A program made the position numbers and the translations under genes. The notes under the pieces were generated by a model, which worked only from the letters and a program-made list of their open reading frames with translations, was not told the origin of the DNA and ran no database searches. A DNA stretch of 64,000 nucleotides from Klebsiella oxytoca. GTDB lineage: Bacteria > Pseudomonadota > Gammaproteobacteria > Enterobacterales > Enterobacteriaceae. The stretch's first letter is position 1, and every line of letters begins with the position of its first letter. The stretch spans positions 3,038,001 through 3,102,000 of the forward strand of contig NZ_CP046115.1 in the NCBI RefSeq assembly GCF_009707385.1, read 5' to 3'. Shown in pieces: positions 18,608 through 28,190 of this stretch.

Positions 18608-19774
18608 TTATTGATTGGCGAACGCCTCTTTCGGCTGCGACCGGCCGCTGAACAACACCAGCAGCAGCGCCACGCCGGCAATTATCGCCCCCATCACCGG
18701 CACAAACGCATATCCCAGTCCTCCGGAAATTACCGCTCCTCCCGCTGCCGCGCCCAGCGCGTTCCCAAGATTGAAAGCGCCGATATTCACCGAAGATGAG
18801 AGCCCCGGCGCTTCATGAGCGACGCGCATCACGCGCATCTGCAAAGGCGGAACTACCGCAAAGGTCGCCGCGCCCCACACAACCATGCTGATGGCCGCGC
18901 CCGCCTGTGACTGAGCTAACAGCGGTATCGCCAGCATGATAACCATCAAAAGCAGAAGAAAGCCCTTCAGCGTGCCGGAAACGGAACGGTCGGCAAACTT
19001 GCCGCCAAGGTAGTTACCCAGCGAGAAGCCTACGCCAATCAGCACCAGCATCGCGGTAACAAACAGCGGCGAGGCATGAGTGATTGTATGCAGTACGGGG
19101 GAAATGTAGGTATACAGCGTGAACATCGCCCCTGCCCCCAGCACGGTCGTCAGCAGCGCCGACAGTACCTGCGGGCGCATCAGCACCGACAGCTCCTGTT
19201 TCACGTTCGGGCGCTCGCCGGCGCTGCCCTTCGGTAAAGAGAACCAAAGGCCGATCATTGCCACTACGCCCAGCCCCGCGGTTGCGAGAAACGACATGCG
19301 CCAGCCGATAGTTTCGCCAAGCCAGGTCGCTGCGGGAACGCCGCCGATATTAGCAATGGTCAGCCCCATAAACATCGTTGCCACGGCGCTGGCCTGCTTA
19401 TGTTTTGGCACCACGCTTGCCGCAACCACCGATCCTAAGCCGAAGAATGCGCCGTGATTAAGGCTGGTAATGATACGCGACAGCAGTAGCGTGGTGTAAT
19501 CAGGTGCGATTGAAGAGAGCACATTGCCGAGAGTAAAAATCGCCATCAAAAAGATCAGCGCATTTCTGCGGGCGCGGTGGGAGAGCAGCAGAGTCATCAG
19601 CGGCGCGCCAACCATGACACCGATTGCATAGGCGCTGATCAGCATTCCCGCGGCCGGAATTGAAACATCCACGCCTTTTGCGATAACCGGTAATAACCCC
19701 ATCGGGGAGAACTCGGTCGTACCGATGCCAAAAGCACCGACCGCCAGCGCGAGCAGGGGAAAATTGATTTTCAT
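18608..19774 (-). CDS. ydhP: MFS transporter YdhP
   Basis: Encodes 388 aa with twelve hydrophobic helices. It belongs to the DHA1 drug:H+ antiporter/arabinose-efflux group, with the N-terminal signature FGIGTTEFSPMGLLPVIA and the motif A-like LSHRARRNALIFL loop between helices 2 and 3. The substrate is unknown. It converges on sodB and lies downstream of ynhF on the same strand, separated by the ynhF terminator. Confidence 0.92.
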   Translation of the reverse strand: MKINFPLLALAVGAFGIGTTEFSPMGLLPVIAKGVDVSIPAAGMLISAYAIGVMVGAPLMTLLLSHRARRNALIFLMAIFTLGNVLSSIAPDYTTLLLSRIITSLNHGAFFGLGSVVAASVVPKHKQASAVATMFMGLTIANIGGVPAATWLGETIGWRMSFLATAGLGVVAMIGLWFSLPKGSAGERPNVKQELSVLMRPQVLSALLTTVLGAGAMFTLYTYISPVLHTITHASPLFVTAMLVLIGVGFSLGNYLGGKFADRSVSGTLKGFLLLLMVIMLAIPLLAQSQAGAAISMVVWGAATFAVVPPLQMRVMRVAHEAPGLSSSVNIGAFNLGNALGAAAGGAVISGGLGYAFVPVMGAIIAGVALLLVLFSGRSQPKEAFANQ

Positions 19775-19904
19775 GCAAGAACTCCATCAGGCCGCCTTTC
19801 GCGACGGCATCTCATCAGAAGTCAAAAGCATGACATCAATCACAGAAAAACAAAAGTAAACGAAATGGCAAAAGATTTTTGCGAAATTGATAATAATGCG
19901 CAAT

Positions 19905-19930
19905 GAAAAAGGGAGAGCGACCTCTCCCTT
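19905..19930 (-). terminator. ynhF intrinsic terminator
   Basis: On the minus strand the 9-bp stem (19922-19930 with 19909-19917) is followed by TTTTTCATTG. Confidence 0.8.
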
Positions 19931-19939
19931 ATTGTGAAA

Positions 19940-20029
19940 TTAGTGCAGTACGGCGACCAAACCTGAAGCGACAATCAAACCCAGAACAATAATCGTTGTT
20001 GTCAGCGAAAACTTTAAATCTGTATCCAT
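19940..20029 (-). CDS. ynhF: small membrane protein YnhF
   Basis: Encodes 29 aa beginning MDTDLKFSLTTTI, essentially one transmembrane helix (TTTIIVLGLIVASGLVAVL), matching the experimentally detected E. coli small membrane protein YnhF in sequence, length and position upstream of purR. The start has a GGGGAAAAATTG leader giving a Shine-Dalgarno. The function is unknown; the E. coli protein is made under stress conditions. It is too short for ordinary gene callers. Confidence 0.9.
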   Translation of the reverse strand: MDTDLKFSLTTTIIVLGLIVASGLVAVLH

Positions 20030-20266
20030 CAATTTTTCCCCCTGATTATCCCCACATGAAAAGTGAGCTTGCTCATTTTTACACAGATTAGCGTAAAAAT
20101 CTTCCTGGATTTAGGGTGATGCACATTTTTGCTCTTCCCCTTTGCCCCAAGATCGGACAAAATCCCACGCTAATTTGAAAGCGTATCGGCCATTGACCCC
20201 TTCCTGTCGTTCTGTGTCGTTTTCCCGACGTGATGCCATGAATAATTTTGGCGTCAGGGTGTGTAC

Positions 20267-20282
20267 AGGCAAACGTTTACGT
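20267..20282. promoter_or_regulatory. PurR operator O1 upstream of purR
   Basis: AGGCAAACGTTTACGT matches the PurR palindrome (centre CAAACGTTT-), as in the first purR operator of E. coli; it lies 43 bp upstream of the start codon. Confidence 0.88.
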
Positions 20283-20325
20283 ACCGATAAACAGACGTTC
20301 AGGTCAAGGTCTGGAGTGAGAAGTA

Positions 20326-21351
20326 ATGGCAACTATTAAAGATGTAGCGAAACGCGCAAACGTTTCCACTACAACAGTGTCACATGTGATTAACAAAACC
20401 CGATTCGTTGCGGAAGAGACGCGCAATGCGGTATGGGCGGCAATCAAAGAGCTGCATTACTCCCCCAGCGCCGTCGCCCGCAGCCTGAAGGTGAATCACA
20501 CCAAATCTATTGGCCTGCTGGCGACCAGCAGCGAAGCGGCCTATTTTGCTGAAATAATTGAATCCGTTGAGAAAAGCTGCTTTCAGAAGGGTTATACCCT
20601 GATTCTTGGCAATGCCTGGAACGATCCGGAGAAACAGCGCGCTTACCTTTCAATGATGGCGCAAAAACGCGTAGATGGCCTGCTGGTGATGTGTTCCGAG
20701 TACCCGGAATCGGTGTTAAGCATGCTGGAAGAGTATCGCCACATTCCGATGGTCGTCATGGACTGGGGCGAAGCGAAAGCCGACTTTACCGATGCGGTGA
20801 TTGATAACGCCTTTGAAGGCGGCTATATCGCCGGTCGCTACCTTGTTGAGCGCGGACATCGCGAGATCGGCGCCATTCCTGGACCTCTGGAACGTAATAC
20901 CGGCGCAGGTCGACTGGCCGGCTTTATGAAAGCGATGGAAGAAGCGCAGATTAAGATCCCGGAGCACTGGATTGTACAGGGTGATTTTGAACCGGAATCC
21001 GGCTACCGCGCCATGCAGCAAATTCTCAGCCAGCATCATCGCCCTACGGCAATTTTCTGCGGCGGGGATATCATGGCGATGGGCGCAATCTGCGCGGCGG
21101 ATGAAATGGGTCTGCGCGTACCGCAGGATATTTCGCTGATCGGGTATGATAACGTGCGCAACGCCCGCTACTTCAGCCCGGCGCTGACCACTATCCATCA
21201 GCCTAAAGACTCTCTGGGCGAAGCGGCCTTCAATATGCTGCTGGACAGAATCGTCAATAAGCGTGAAGTTTCTCAGTCGATTGAGGTTCATCCGCGTCTG
21301 GTCGAGCGCCGTTCTGTGGCCGATGGTCCGTTTGTTGATTACCGCCGTTAG
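20326..21351 (+). CDS. purR: purine repressor PurR
   Basis: Encodes 341 aa, the E. coli length. It is a LacI-family repressor that binds hypoxanthine or guanine as corepressor and shuts off purine synthesis genes. The N-terminal helix-turn-helix is [21 protein letters not shown], the hinge helix [12 protein letters not shown]; the periplasmic-binding-like core follows. Two PurR operators, one upstream and one within the first codons, support negative autoregulation. Confidence 0.98.
   Translation: MATIKDVAKRANVSTTTVSHVINKTRFVAEETRNAVWAAIKELHYSPSAVARSLKVNHTKSIGLLATSSEAAYFAEIIESVEKSCFQKGYTLILGNAWNDPEKQRAYLSMMAQKRVDGLLVMCSEYPESVLSMLEEYRHIPMVVMDWGEAKADFTDAVIDNAFEGGYIAGRYLVERGHREIGAIPGPLERNTGAGRLAGFMKAMEEAQIKIPEHWIVQGDFEPESGYRAMQQILSQHHRPTAIFCGGDIMAMGAICAADEMGLRVPQDISLIGYDNVRNARYFSPALTTIHQPKDSLGEAAFNMLLDRIVNKREVSQSIEVHPRLVERRSVADGPFVDYRR
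20354..20369. promoter_or_regulatory. intragenic PurR operator O2
   Basis: GCGCAAACGTTTCCAC lies in codons 10-15 of purR and keeps the central CAAACGTTT core, as in the second E. coli purR operator. Confidence 0.75.
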
Positions 21352-21361
21352 TCCTTCCCGC

Positions 21362-21382
21362 GGCGCCGGTTATTCCGGCGCC
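21362..21382. terminator. hairpin between convergent purR and punR
   Basis: GGCGCCGG (21362-21369), TTATT, CCGGCGCC (21375-21382) is a perfect 8-bp stem overlapping the punR stop. It has no T tract. Confidence 0.5.
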
Positions 21383-22281
21383 CGCAGCCACTCCCGATTT
21401 AACGTTTCGCTATCACCAAGATAATCCAGCAACCATAATAGAGCCGGAGAGGCATCGCTTTGCTGCCACGTCAGGCAGCACGCGGCATCCGGGAAAGGAT
21501 TTTCCAGTTCCAGAGCCGTCCATTCGCCGCTATCAAGCCACGGACGCGCTAAATGCCCGGGCACCATTCCGATGCACAGTCCGGCGGAGAGGCAGGTCTC
21601 GGAGGCATCCCAGTCCGGCACAACCACCCTCTTCTGGTTATCCAACAGCCAGGTGGTTCGCTTCGGCAGCGAGCGTGAAGTATCCTCTCTCACCAACGAC
21701 GGCCAGTTGCGCAACAGATCATCGCTCAGTGGCCCGGCCATTTTTGCCAGAGGATGGTGGCTCGCGACAACGCAGTCCCAGCTCAGCATCCCCATATCGC
21801 GAAAGGCATAGCGTCCACCGACCGGAATTGAGCGCGTCGCGCCGATGGCTAACTCCACGCGCCCGTCGGCCAACGCATCCCAGACGCCGTTAAACACCTC
21901 CTGAAAAACGATCAGTTCTACGTCATCAAAATGACGATAGAAATCAACGATCATCTGGCGCATACGCGTGGGCTTGACGATGTTATCCACCGCGATAGAG
22001 AGCTGCCCGCGCCAGCCGTTAGCTATCTGCTGGCACTGCTGGCGGGTGATCTGCATTTTTTTGATAACAGAGCGCCCCTCTTGTAAAAACCAGACCCCGG
22101 CAGGCGTTAATTCCACATCCCGGTGGCGACGTTCAAATAGCGGTACCGCCAGCCACTCCTCCAGCTGGCGTACGGTATAGCTGACCGCCGAGGGGACGCG
22201 GTGCAGCTCCTGCGCGGCGGCGCTAAAGCTGCCGTTGCGGGCGACAGCATCGACAACTTCAAGAGAGTATTCAGACCACAT
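21370..22281 (-). CDS. punR: LysR-type activator PunR (YdhB)
   Basis: Encodes 303 aa. The N-terminal winged helix is SFSAAAQELHRVPSAVSYTVRQLE; a type-2 periplasmic-binding effector domain follows (about 90-300). In E. coli this regulator responds to adenosine and activates the adjacent transporter gene punC. It is divergent from punC with 112 bp between them. The C-terminus is a few residues shorter than in E. coli. Confidence 0.93.
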   Translation of the reverse strand: MWSEYSLEVVDAVARNGSFSAAAQELHRVPSAVSYTVRQLEEWLAVPLFERRHRDVELTPAGVWFLQEGRSVIKKMQITRQQCQQIANGWRGQLSIAVDNIVKPTRMRQMIVDFYRHFDDVELIVFQEVFNGVWDALADGRVELAIGATRSIPVGGRYAFRDMGMLSWDCVVASHHPLAKMAGPLSDDLLRNWPSLVREDTSRSLPKRTTWLLDNQKRVVVPDWDASETCLSAGLCIGMVPGHLARPWLDSGEWTALELENPFPDAACCLTWQQSDASPALLWLLDYLGDSETLNREWLRAPE

Positions 22282-22393
22282 TTTCTGCCTGCAAAATTTT
22301 TGAATTCACCTGACAAATATTAGCGTTTCACAAGACGTTATGCACTCCCTACACTCTGCGCCATCGTACCTGCATCACTAAAAAGAGAAGATT

Positions 22394-23578
22394 ATGCAAC
22401 AACCTCGAAAAGGATTTTTAGTCTGGCTGGCCGGATTGAGCGTGCTGGGCTTTCTGGCAACCGATATGTATTTACCGGCATTCGCCGCCATGCAGCAGGA
22501 TCTGAATACTTCCGCCGCCTCCATCAGCGCCAGCCTGAGCTTATTCCTTGCGGGCTTTGCGCTTGGGCAGCTTTTCTGGGGACCGCTCTCCGATCGTTAT
22601 GGTCGTAAACCGGTGCTGTTGAGCGGCCTGGCCATATTCGCTATTGGCTGTCTGGGGATGCTATGGGTTCGCGATGCCACGCTGATGCTGGCGCTGCGTT
22701 TTATTCAGGCCCTGGGGGTTTGTGCCGCCGCGGTGACCTGGCAGGCGATGGTAACCGATTATTATCCTGCGCAAAAAACCAACCGAATTTTCGCCGCCAT
22801 TATGCCGCTGGTAGGTTTATCCCCGGCGCTGGCGCCGCTGCTCGGCAGCTGGCTGCTGGTCCACTTCGAATGGCAGGCTATTTTTGCCGTTCTGTTCGCC
22901 ATTACTCTGCTGCTGATGCTGCCCGCGCTGCGACTGAAACCGGCAAATAAGCCGATTGCTGACGTGCAGCAAAAGCTGACGTTCTTTACGCTGCTGCGTT
23001 CGCGCGAATATAGCGGTAACGTCCTGATATACGCCGCCTGCTCCGCCAGCTTTTTTGCATGGCTGACCGGCTCGCCGTTTATTCTGCATGAGATGGGCTA
23101 TGGTCCTACCGTTATCGGCCTGAGCTACGTGCCGCAAACTATCGCGTTTCTGGTGGGCGGTTATGGTTGCCGCGCGGCGCTGCAAAAATGGCAGGGACAG
23201 CAAATTCTTCCCTGGCTACTGGTGATTTTCGCCATCAGCGTAGCCGCCACCTGGCTGGTTGGTCTGCAGGAGAATGCATCGCTCGTTGGCTTAATGATTC
23301 CGTTCTGCGCAATGGCAACCGTGAATGGCGGTATTTATCCTATCGTCGTCGCCCAGGCGCTGAAGCCGTTCCCACAGGCAACCGGCCGCGCCGCAGCGTT
23401 ACAAAATACCTTACAGCTCGGCCTGTGCTTCCTCACCAGTCTGGTGGTTTCCGCGCTGATTGCCACTCCGCTGCAAACCACCACCAGCGCGATGCTTGTC
23501 TCCATTGTGCTGGCCGGAATTGGCTACCGCATGCAGTATCGGGCAGGTTCGGTGACAACAGAATCGTCACACGCATAA
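22394..23578 (+). CDS. punC: purine nucleoside MFS transporter PunC (YdhC)
   Basis: Encodes 394 aa with twelve transmembrane helices of the Bcr/CflA DHA1 subfamily. The MFS motif A is visible as [17 protein letters not shown] between helices 2 and 3. In E. coli it imports adenosine and other purine nucleosides under PunR control. Its proximity to purR places purine uptake next to the purine repressor. Confidence 0.92.
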   Translation: MQQPRKGFLVWLAGLSVLGFLATDMYLPAFAAMQQDLNTSAASISASLSLFLAGFALGQLFWGPLSDRYGRKPVLLSGLAIFAIGCLGMLWVRDATLMLALRFIQALGVCAAAVTWQAMVTDYYPAQKTNRIFAAIMPLVGLSPALAPLLGSWLLVHFEWQAIFAVLFAITLLLMLPALRLKPANKPIADVQQKLTFFTLLRSREYSGNVLIYAACSASFFAWLTGSPFILHEMGYGPTVIGLSYVPQTIAFLVGGYGCRAALQKWQGQQILPWLLVIFAISVAATWLVGLQENASLVGLMIPFCAMATVNGGIYPIVVAQALKPFPQATGRAAALQNTLQLGLCFLTSLVVSALIATPLQTTTSAMLVSIVLAGIGYRMQYRAGSVTTESSHA

Positions 23579-23611
23579 GGTAAACTACGCATTGGTGTTA
23601 AGATCCAGTAA

Positions 23612-23623
23612 TTAGCTTGCTAA
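23612..23623. promoter_or_regulatory. SlyA box upstream of the cfa distal promoter
   Basis: TTAGCTTGCTAA is identical to the box at slyA and a perfect SlyA palindrome. Its 3' edge is 10 bp upstream of the -35 of the distal cfa promoter, centred near -52. Confidence 0.65.
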
Positions 23624-23633
23624 GATATTTTTA

Positions 23634-23662
23634 TTGAAAGCCTGTTTTTAGCGGCCTATACT
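23634..23662 (+). promoter_or_regulatory. cfa distal (sigma-70) promoter
   Basis: TTGAAA (23634-23639), 17-bp spacer, TATACT (23657-23662). The start would be near 23669, giving a leader of about 210 nt, the length known for the E. coli long cfa transcript. Confidence 0.75.
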
Positions 23663-23770
23663 GGATCCCGCATCACATAATTAGAAGGATTAGTTGATTT
23701 TAACGGGAGCAGGATGCATCCCGTTTCCCCATGGAAGGCCTTTCGGCAAGGGTTATCTCCCTTCCTCTGT

Positions 23771-23781
23771 TCTACGTCGGA
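23771..23781 (+). promoter_or_regulatory. candidate RydC sRNA pairing site in the cfa leader
   Basis: TCTACGTCGGA at -108 to -98 relative to the start codon is complementary, with one G-U pair, to the 5' end of RydC as I recall it, and sits where RydC activates cfa in E. coli (about -109 to -99). Confidence 0.6.
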
Positions 23782-23832
23782 TAGCAGCCTCACGGATTAT
23801 CCGTGAGATTTCTCACAAAGCCAAAAAAGCGT

Positions 23833-23839
23833 CTACGCT
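23833..23839 (+). promoter_or_regulatory. cfa proximal (sigma-S) -10 element
   Basis: CTACGCT fits the sigma-S -10 pattern. Initiation near 23846 gives a leader of about 33 nt, as known for the stationary-phase cfa transcript, which lacks the RydC site. Confidence 0.65.
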
Positions 23840-23878
23840 GTTTTAAGGTTCTGATCACTTGGGCGTGATGGAGAAGCT

Positions 23879-25027
23879 ATGAGTTCATCGTGTATAGAAG
23901 AAGTCAGTGTACCGAATGATGACTGGTACCGAATTGCAGCTGAATTATTAAGCCGCGCGGGCATTCAAATTAATGGCCCTGCGCCCTCCGATCTGCGGAT
24001 CAAAAACCCCCACTTTTTTAAGCGCGTGTTGCAGGAAGGGTCGCTGGGGTTAGGTGAGAGTTATATGGACGGCTGGTGGGATTGCGAACGGCTGGATATA
24101 TTTTTCCATAAAGTTCTGCGCGCAGGTCTGGAAAATCAACTCCCCCATCATTTCAAAGATACCCTGCGTATCGCCAGCGCTCGCTTATTCAATCTGCAAA
24201 GTAAAAAACGCTCCTGGATAGTCGGTAAAGAACACTACGATTTAGGTAACGATCTGTTCAGCCGGATGCTCGACCCTTTTATGCAGTACTCCTGCGCTTA
24301 CTGGAAAGACGCGCAGAATCTTGAAGAAGCACAGCGGGCAAAATTGGACCTCATCTGCCGCAAACTTCAGCTTGAGCCCGGCATGCGGGTACTGGATATT
24401 GGCTGCGGCTGGGGCGGGCTGGCTTACTATATGGCCAAAAATTATCAGGTCAGCGTTGTAGGCGTCACGATTTCAGCTGAGCAGCAGAAAATGGCGCAGC
24501 AGCGTTGCGCCGATCTCGACGTCACGATCCTGCTCCAGGACTATCGCGACCTGCACGAGAGCTTCGACCGTATCGTCTCTGTAGGTATGTTTGAACACGT
24601 CGGACCGAAAAATTACGCGACTTATTTTGACGTGGTCGATCGTAACCTCAAGGCGGATGGTCGTTTCCTGCTGCATACCATTGGTTCTAATAAAACCGAT
24701 GTTAGCGTCGACCCGTGGATCAACAAATATATCTTCCCTAACGGCTGTCTGCCGTCGGTGCGTCATATTGCCGAGTCCAGCGAAGCGCATTTTGTTATGG
24801 AAGACTGGCATAATTTTGGGGCCGACTACGATACTACGCTTATGGCCTGGTATGAGCGTTTTCTTAATAGCTGGCCGGAAATTGCCGACAACTATTCAGA
24901 GCGCTTCAAACGTATGTTTAGCTACTATTTGAATGCCTGCGCTGGCGCTTTCCGCGCGCGTGATATTCAGCTCTGGCAGGTGGTTTTTTCCCGCGGGGCC
25001 GAACACGGTCTGCGCGTCGCCCGCTAA
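23879..25027 (+). CDS. cfa: cyclopropane-fatty-acyl-phospholipid synthase
   Basis: Encodes 382 aa, the E. coli length. It transfers a methylene from SAM to cis double bonds of membrane phospholipid acyl chains at the inner leaflet, protecting against acid. The N-terminal lipid-binding domain (about 1-100) is followed by the SAM-dependent methyltransferase domain with motif VLDIGCGWGGLAYYMA (about 170-185) and active-site segments QYSCAYWKDA, FEHVGPKNY and HNFGADYDTTLMAW. Expression from two promoters with an sRNA-regulated long leader is inferred from the upstream sequence. Confidence 0.97.
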   Translation: MSSSCIEEVSVPNDDWYRIAAELLSRAGIQINGPAPSDLRIKNPHFFKRVLQEGSLGLGESYMDGWWDCERLDIFFHKVLRAGLENQLPHHFKDTLRIASARLFNLQSKKRSWIVGKEHYDLGNDLFSRMLDPFMQYSCAYWKDAQNLEEAQRAKLDLICRKLQLEPGMRVLDIGCGWGGLAYYMAKNYQVSVVGVTISAEQQKMAQQRCADLDVTILLQDYRDLHESFDRIVSVGMFEHVGPKNYATYFDVVDRNLKADGRFLLHTIGSNKTDVSVDPWINKYIFPNGCLPSVRHIAESSEAHFVMEDWHNFGADYDTTLMAWYERFLNSWPEIADNYSERFKRMFSYYLNACAGAFRARDIQLWQVVFSRGAEHGLRVAR

Positions 25028-25059
25028 AAATATCCCCCGCTTCGGCGGGGGATATTTTT
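25026..25059. terminator. bidirectional terminator between cfa and ribE
   Basis: AAAAATATCCCCCGC (25026-25040), TTCG tetraloop, GCGGGGGATATTTTT (25045-25059): a 15-bp perfect stem with T runs in both directions. It overlaps the ribE stop. Confidence 0.93.
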
Positions 25060-25699
25060 ATTCAGCCGCTTTTTTCAACGCCGCTTCCGCTTCTTTCGCC
25101 GCCAGGACACGTTCGACGGTGTCAATAACCGCCTGAGTCTGCGGATCGATTTCAATATTGACCCGGTCGCCCAGTTTTTTCCCGCCAAGCGTGGTGCGCT
25201 GCAGCGTTTCCGGGATTAAATGGACGCAAAACCGGGTTGGCGTCACTTCACCCACCGTCAGGCTGATGCCATCCACGCCGATATAGCCTTTATAAAGGAT
25301 ATATTTCATCAGCGTCGCGTCCTGAACCTTAAACCAAATCTGGCGATTATTTTCCGAGGTGAGGATCTTCACCACTTCGGCGGTAGTCATGATGTGGCCT
25401 GACATCAGGTGTCCGCCAATTTCATCGCTGAATTTCGCCGCACGCTCGACGTTAACGCTATCGCCCTCGCGAAGCGCGCCCAGATTGGTTATGCGCAAGG
25501 TCTCTTTCATCAAGTCAAAACTCACTCGCGCGCCATCGATATCCGTGACGGTTAAACAGCAGCCGTTGTGCGCTACCGAAGCCCCGGTTTCAAGACCCGC
25601 CAGCATATGCTCAGGCAGTTCCACGACGTGGGTGCGAAAATTGGGTTTTTCATCAATAGACACCACTTTCGCGGTCCCCTGCACAATACCGGTAAACAT
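25058..25699 (-). CDS. ribE: riboflavin synthase alpha subunit
   Basis: Encodes 213 aa. It catalyses dismutation of two 6,7-dimethyl-8-ribityllumazines to riboflavin. Two homologous lumazine-binding halves are visible: [12 protein letters not shown] with [11 protein letters not shown], and later [12 protein letters not shown] with [15 protein letters not shown]. The gene is called ribC in E. coli K-12. It is divergent from mdtK; no FMN riboswitch is apparent upstream. Confidence 0.96.
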   Translation of the reverse strand: MFTGIVQGTAKVVSIDEKPNFRTHVVELPEHMLAGLETGASVAHNGCCLTVTDIDGARVSFDLMKETLRITNLGALREGDSVNVERAAKFSDEIGGHLMSGHIMTTAEVVKILTSENNRQIWFKVQDATLMKYILYKGYIGVDGISLTVGEVTPTRFCVHLIPETLQRTTLGGKKLGDRVNIEIDPQTQAVIDTVERVLAAKEAEAALKKAAE

Positions 25700-25929
25700 A
25701 TTTTGCTCCTGTATGAATTCGTGACGGTATCAGTACCGTTTTAGGCTATGACGAACAATAACAGCTGGCAAAACAGGTTGCCAGCGCACAACGTGCAGTG
25801 GATTTTTTTCACTGGCTAAATAGCCAATCCTCGCTACAATAGTCTGGCAAATCCCTCTGCTTTTTCTTCTTGCTGCTAAAGATGGCGGCTTTTTTAGTCC
25901 CCAAATAACAACAATATATAGGTGTTCAC

Positions 25930-27303
25930 GTGCAGAAGTATTTTATTGAAGCGCGTCAGTTATTAGCACTGGCTATACCGGTTATTCTCGCCCAGGTCGC
26001 CCAAACTGCCATGGGCTTCGTCGATACCGTGATGGCGGGAGGCTACAGCGCCACGGATATGGCGGCGGTCGCTATCGGCACCTCCATCTGGCTACCGGCC
26101 ATCCTTTTTGGCCACGGCCTGCTGTTGGCTCTGACGCCGGTTATTGCCCAATTGAATGGTTCCGGCCGTCGCGACCGTATTGCCCATCAGGTGCGTCAGG
26201 GATTCTGGCTGGCTGGCTTCGTTTCCATCCTGGTGATGGTCGTCCTGTGGAACGCCGGTTACATCATCAGCTCAATGCATAACATCGATCCGGCAATGGC
26301 CGATAAAGCCGTTGGCTACCTGCGTGCGCTGCTGTGGGGCGCCCCTGGCTACCTCTTCTTCCAGGTAGCCCGCAACCAGTGTGAAGGCCTCGCGAAAACC
26401 AAGCCAGGAATGGTAATGGGATTTATTGGCCTGCTGGTCAATATTCCGGTGAACTACATTTTTATCTACGGTCACTTCGGAATGCCGGAGCTCGGGGGAA
26501 TTGGCTGCGGCGTGGCAACGGCAGCGGTTTATTGGGTCATGTTTTTCAGCATGCTCTACTGGGTTCGCCACGCGCGCTCGATGCGCGATATTCATCATAC
26601 TCAACGCTTCAGCAAACCGGATTTTGCCGTCATCCAGCGCCTGGTACAGCTGGGCCTGCCCATTGCGCTGGCGCTGTTTTTTGAGGTGACTCTGTTCGCC
26701 GTCGTGGCGCTGCTGGTCTCCCCTTTGGGGATCGTCGACGTAGCTGGCCACCAGATCGCTCTCAACTTCAGCTCGCTGATGTTCGTGTTGCCGCTCTCTC
26801 TGGCGGCTGCGGTGACGATTCGCGTCGGTTTCCGTCTCGGTCAGGGGTCGACCCTGGAAGCGCAAACCTCAGCCAGAACCGGCGTGGGCGTCGGAGTTTG
26901 TATGGCCGTTATCACCGCGGTTTTCACTATTCTGATGCGCAAGCAAATCGCGCTACTGTACAACGACAACCCCGAGGTGGTGACGCTGGCGTCGCAGCTG
27001 ATGCTGCTCGCGGCTATCTACCAGATTTCGGATTCCATCCAGGTTATCGGCAGCGGGATCCTGCGCGGCTATAAGGATACGCGCTCTATCTTTTTTATTA
27101 CCTTTACCGCCTATTGGGTACTGGGATTGCCGAGCGGCTATCTGCTGGCTCTTACCGATATTGTGGTCCCGCGCATGGGGCCCGCCGGTTTCTGGTGCGG
27201 ATTTATTATCGGCCTGACCTCCGCGGCTATTATGATGATGCTGCGCATGCGATTCCTCCAGCGCCAGCCTTCCAGCATTATTTTGCAACGGGCGGCTCGC
27301 TAG
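25930..27303 (+). CDS. mdtK: MATE-family multidrug efflux pump MdtK (NorM)
   Basis: Encodes 457 aa from a GTG start ([22 protein letters not shown]). Twelve transmembrane helices form two MATE repeats; the first begins with [21 protein letters not shown], the second near [20 protein letters not shown]. It is a Na+ or H+-coupled exporter of cationic drugs, including norfloxacin. The tRNA-Val cluster follows, as in E. coli. Confidence 0.96.
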   Translation: MQKYFIEARQLLALAIPVILAQVAQTAMGFVDTVMAGGYSATDMAAVAIGTSIWLPAILFGHGLLLALTPVIAQLNGSGRRDRIAHQVRQGFWLAGFVSILVMVVLWNAGYIISSMHNIDPAMADKAVGYLRALLWGAPGYLFFQVARNQCEGLAKTKPGMVMGFIGLLVNIPVNYIFIYGHFGMPELGGIGCGVATAAVYWVMFFSMLYWVRHARSMRDIHHTQRFSKPDFAVIQRLVQLGLPIALALFFEVTLFAVVALLVSPLGIVDVAGHQIALNFSSLMFVLPLSLAAAVTIRVGFRLGQGSTLEAQTSARTGVGVGVCMAVITAVFTILMRKQIALLYNDNPEVVTLASQLMLLAAIYQISDSIQVIGSGILRGYKDTRSIFFITFTAYWVLGLPSGYLLALTDIVVPRMGPAGFWCGFIIGLTSAAIMMMLRMRFLQRQPSSIILQRAAR

Positions 27304-27329
27304 TAAGCACAGAGGTTTTTTAACGATCC

Positions 27330-27352
27330 AACGGCGCTGATTAAGCGCCGTT
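27330..27352 (+). terminator. hairpin downstream of mdtK
   Basis: AACGGCGCT (27330-27338), GATTA, AGCGCCGTT (27344-27352) is a perfect 9-bp stem. The T tract is weak (ATCTATTG). Confidence 0.6.
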
Positions 27353-27512
27353 ATCTATTGATGATGAAGAAATATTCTTTTGCATCAGTAAAATATAAGC
27401 AATATGGATAAAACTTCTGCGATTGCGAGAAAACTGAAAGAAAAGTGACGTTTGCCTCTTGCCACAAACCCTCCCTGCCGCTAATATGCGTCCCCGTTGC
27501 CGCTGCAACATT

Positions 27513-27589
27513 GCGTTCATAGCTCAGTTGGTTAGAGCACCACCTTGACATGGTGGGGGTCGTTGGTTCGAGTCCAATTGAACGCACCA
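27513..27589 (+). tRNA. tRNA-Val (GAC), copy 1
   Basis: 77 nt including the encoded CCA. The acceptor stem is GCGTTCA/TGAACGC, the anticodon loop CTTGACATG with anticodon GAC, T arm GGTTCGAGTCC. It equals E. coli valV-type tRNA-Val2. Confidence 0.97.
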
Positions 27590-27593
27590 TAAT

Positions 27594-27670
27594 GCGTTTA
27601 TAGCTCAGTTGGTTAGAGCACCACCTTGACATGGTGGGGGTCGTTGGTTCGAGTCCAATTAAACGCACCA
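27594..27670 (+). tRNA. tRNA-Val (GAC), copy 2
   Basis: 77 nt including CCA, 4 bp (TAAT) after copy 1. It differs in the acceptor stem, GCGTTTA/TAAACGC, with a compensatory base-pair change; anticodon GAC is unchanged. Confidence 0.97.
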
Positions 27671-27674
27671 TAAT

Positions 27675-27751
27675 GCGTCCGTAGCTCAGTTGGTTAGAGC
27701 ACCACCTTGACATGGTGGGGGTCGGTGGTTCGAGTCCACTCGGACGCACCA
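27675..27751 (+). tRNA. tRNA-Val (GAC), copy 3
   Basis: 77 nt including CCA, again 4 bp (TAAT) after copy 2. The acceptor stem GCGTCCG/CGGACGC and T-arm changes match E. coli valW. Confidence 0.97.
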
Positions 27752-28190
27752 TTTCACAGCCTCGTGATTTGGTGCCGGTTTACCTTTCCTGTTGAAATAT
27801 CCGAAAATCACCCTCAGCGCTATTTAATTCTGTCAGGTACATTGCTGCTCTTTGCGTTCTGACTCCGCCGCGCAGTAAATGACTTCTGCTGGTTATGTAA
27901 ATTGAAGTAAATCTCCCCTCTCTCTTTTCTGTTATTTTATTAACGCAGTGCTCTGAATTATATTCTCTCATTTGTAAAAATCTTTCGTTAGATAATAACC
28001 CGTTACCTCTGCATTTCATTAAAGATAAGCGAAACGGCAACGATGGCATTAAGAAAAGTATTTCAAAAAATATCAATACAAACCGCTTTGACTGTTCAAA
28101 AATAACGACTAAATTTAATTTCTGAACGACAACGGATACGTAATTAAATCGTATCTCCCTGACATTAACGCAACAACAGAGGTGTTAAAT
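27752..28190. other. AT-rich intergenic stretch between tRNA-Val and yciG (439 bp)
   Basis: No gene recognised. The base composition is visibly more AT-rich than the core to the left. A small dyad GATACG-N9-CGTATC at 28135-28155 sits 36 bp before yciG and may belong to its promoter. No clear intrinsic terminator follows the tRNAs. Confidence 0.4.

Noticed and set aside
25700..25929. Possible FMN riboswitch before ribE
   Set aside because: The conserved RFN-element segments are not visible in this region, and riboflavin synthase genes of enterobacteria normally lack one.
27513..27751. Regularly spaced repeats that could suggest a CRISPR array
   Set aside because: The 81-bp period is tRNA genes plus a 4-bp spacer; all fold as tRNA-Val and no cas genes are present.
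27351..27752. 133-codon antisense frame with three internal repeats over the tRNA genes
   Set aside because: The repeats are the three tRNA-Val genes read backwards.
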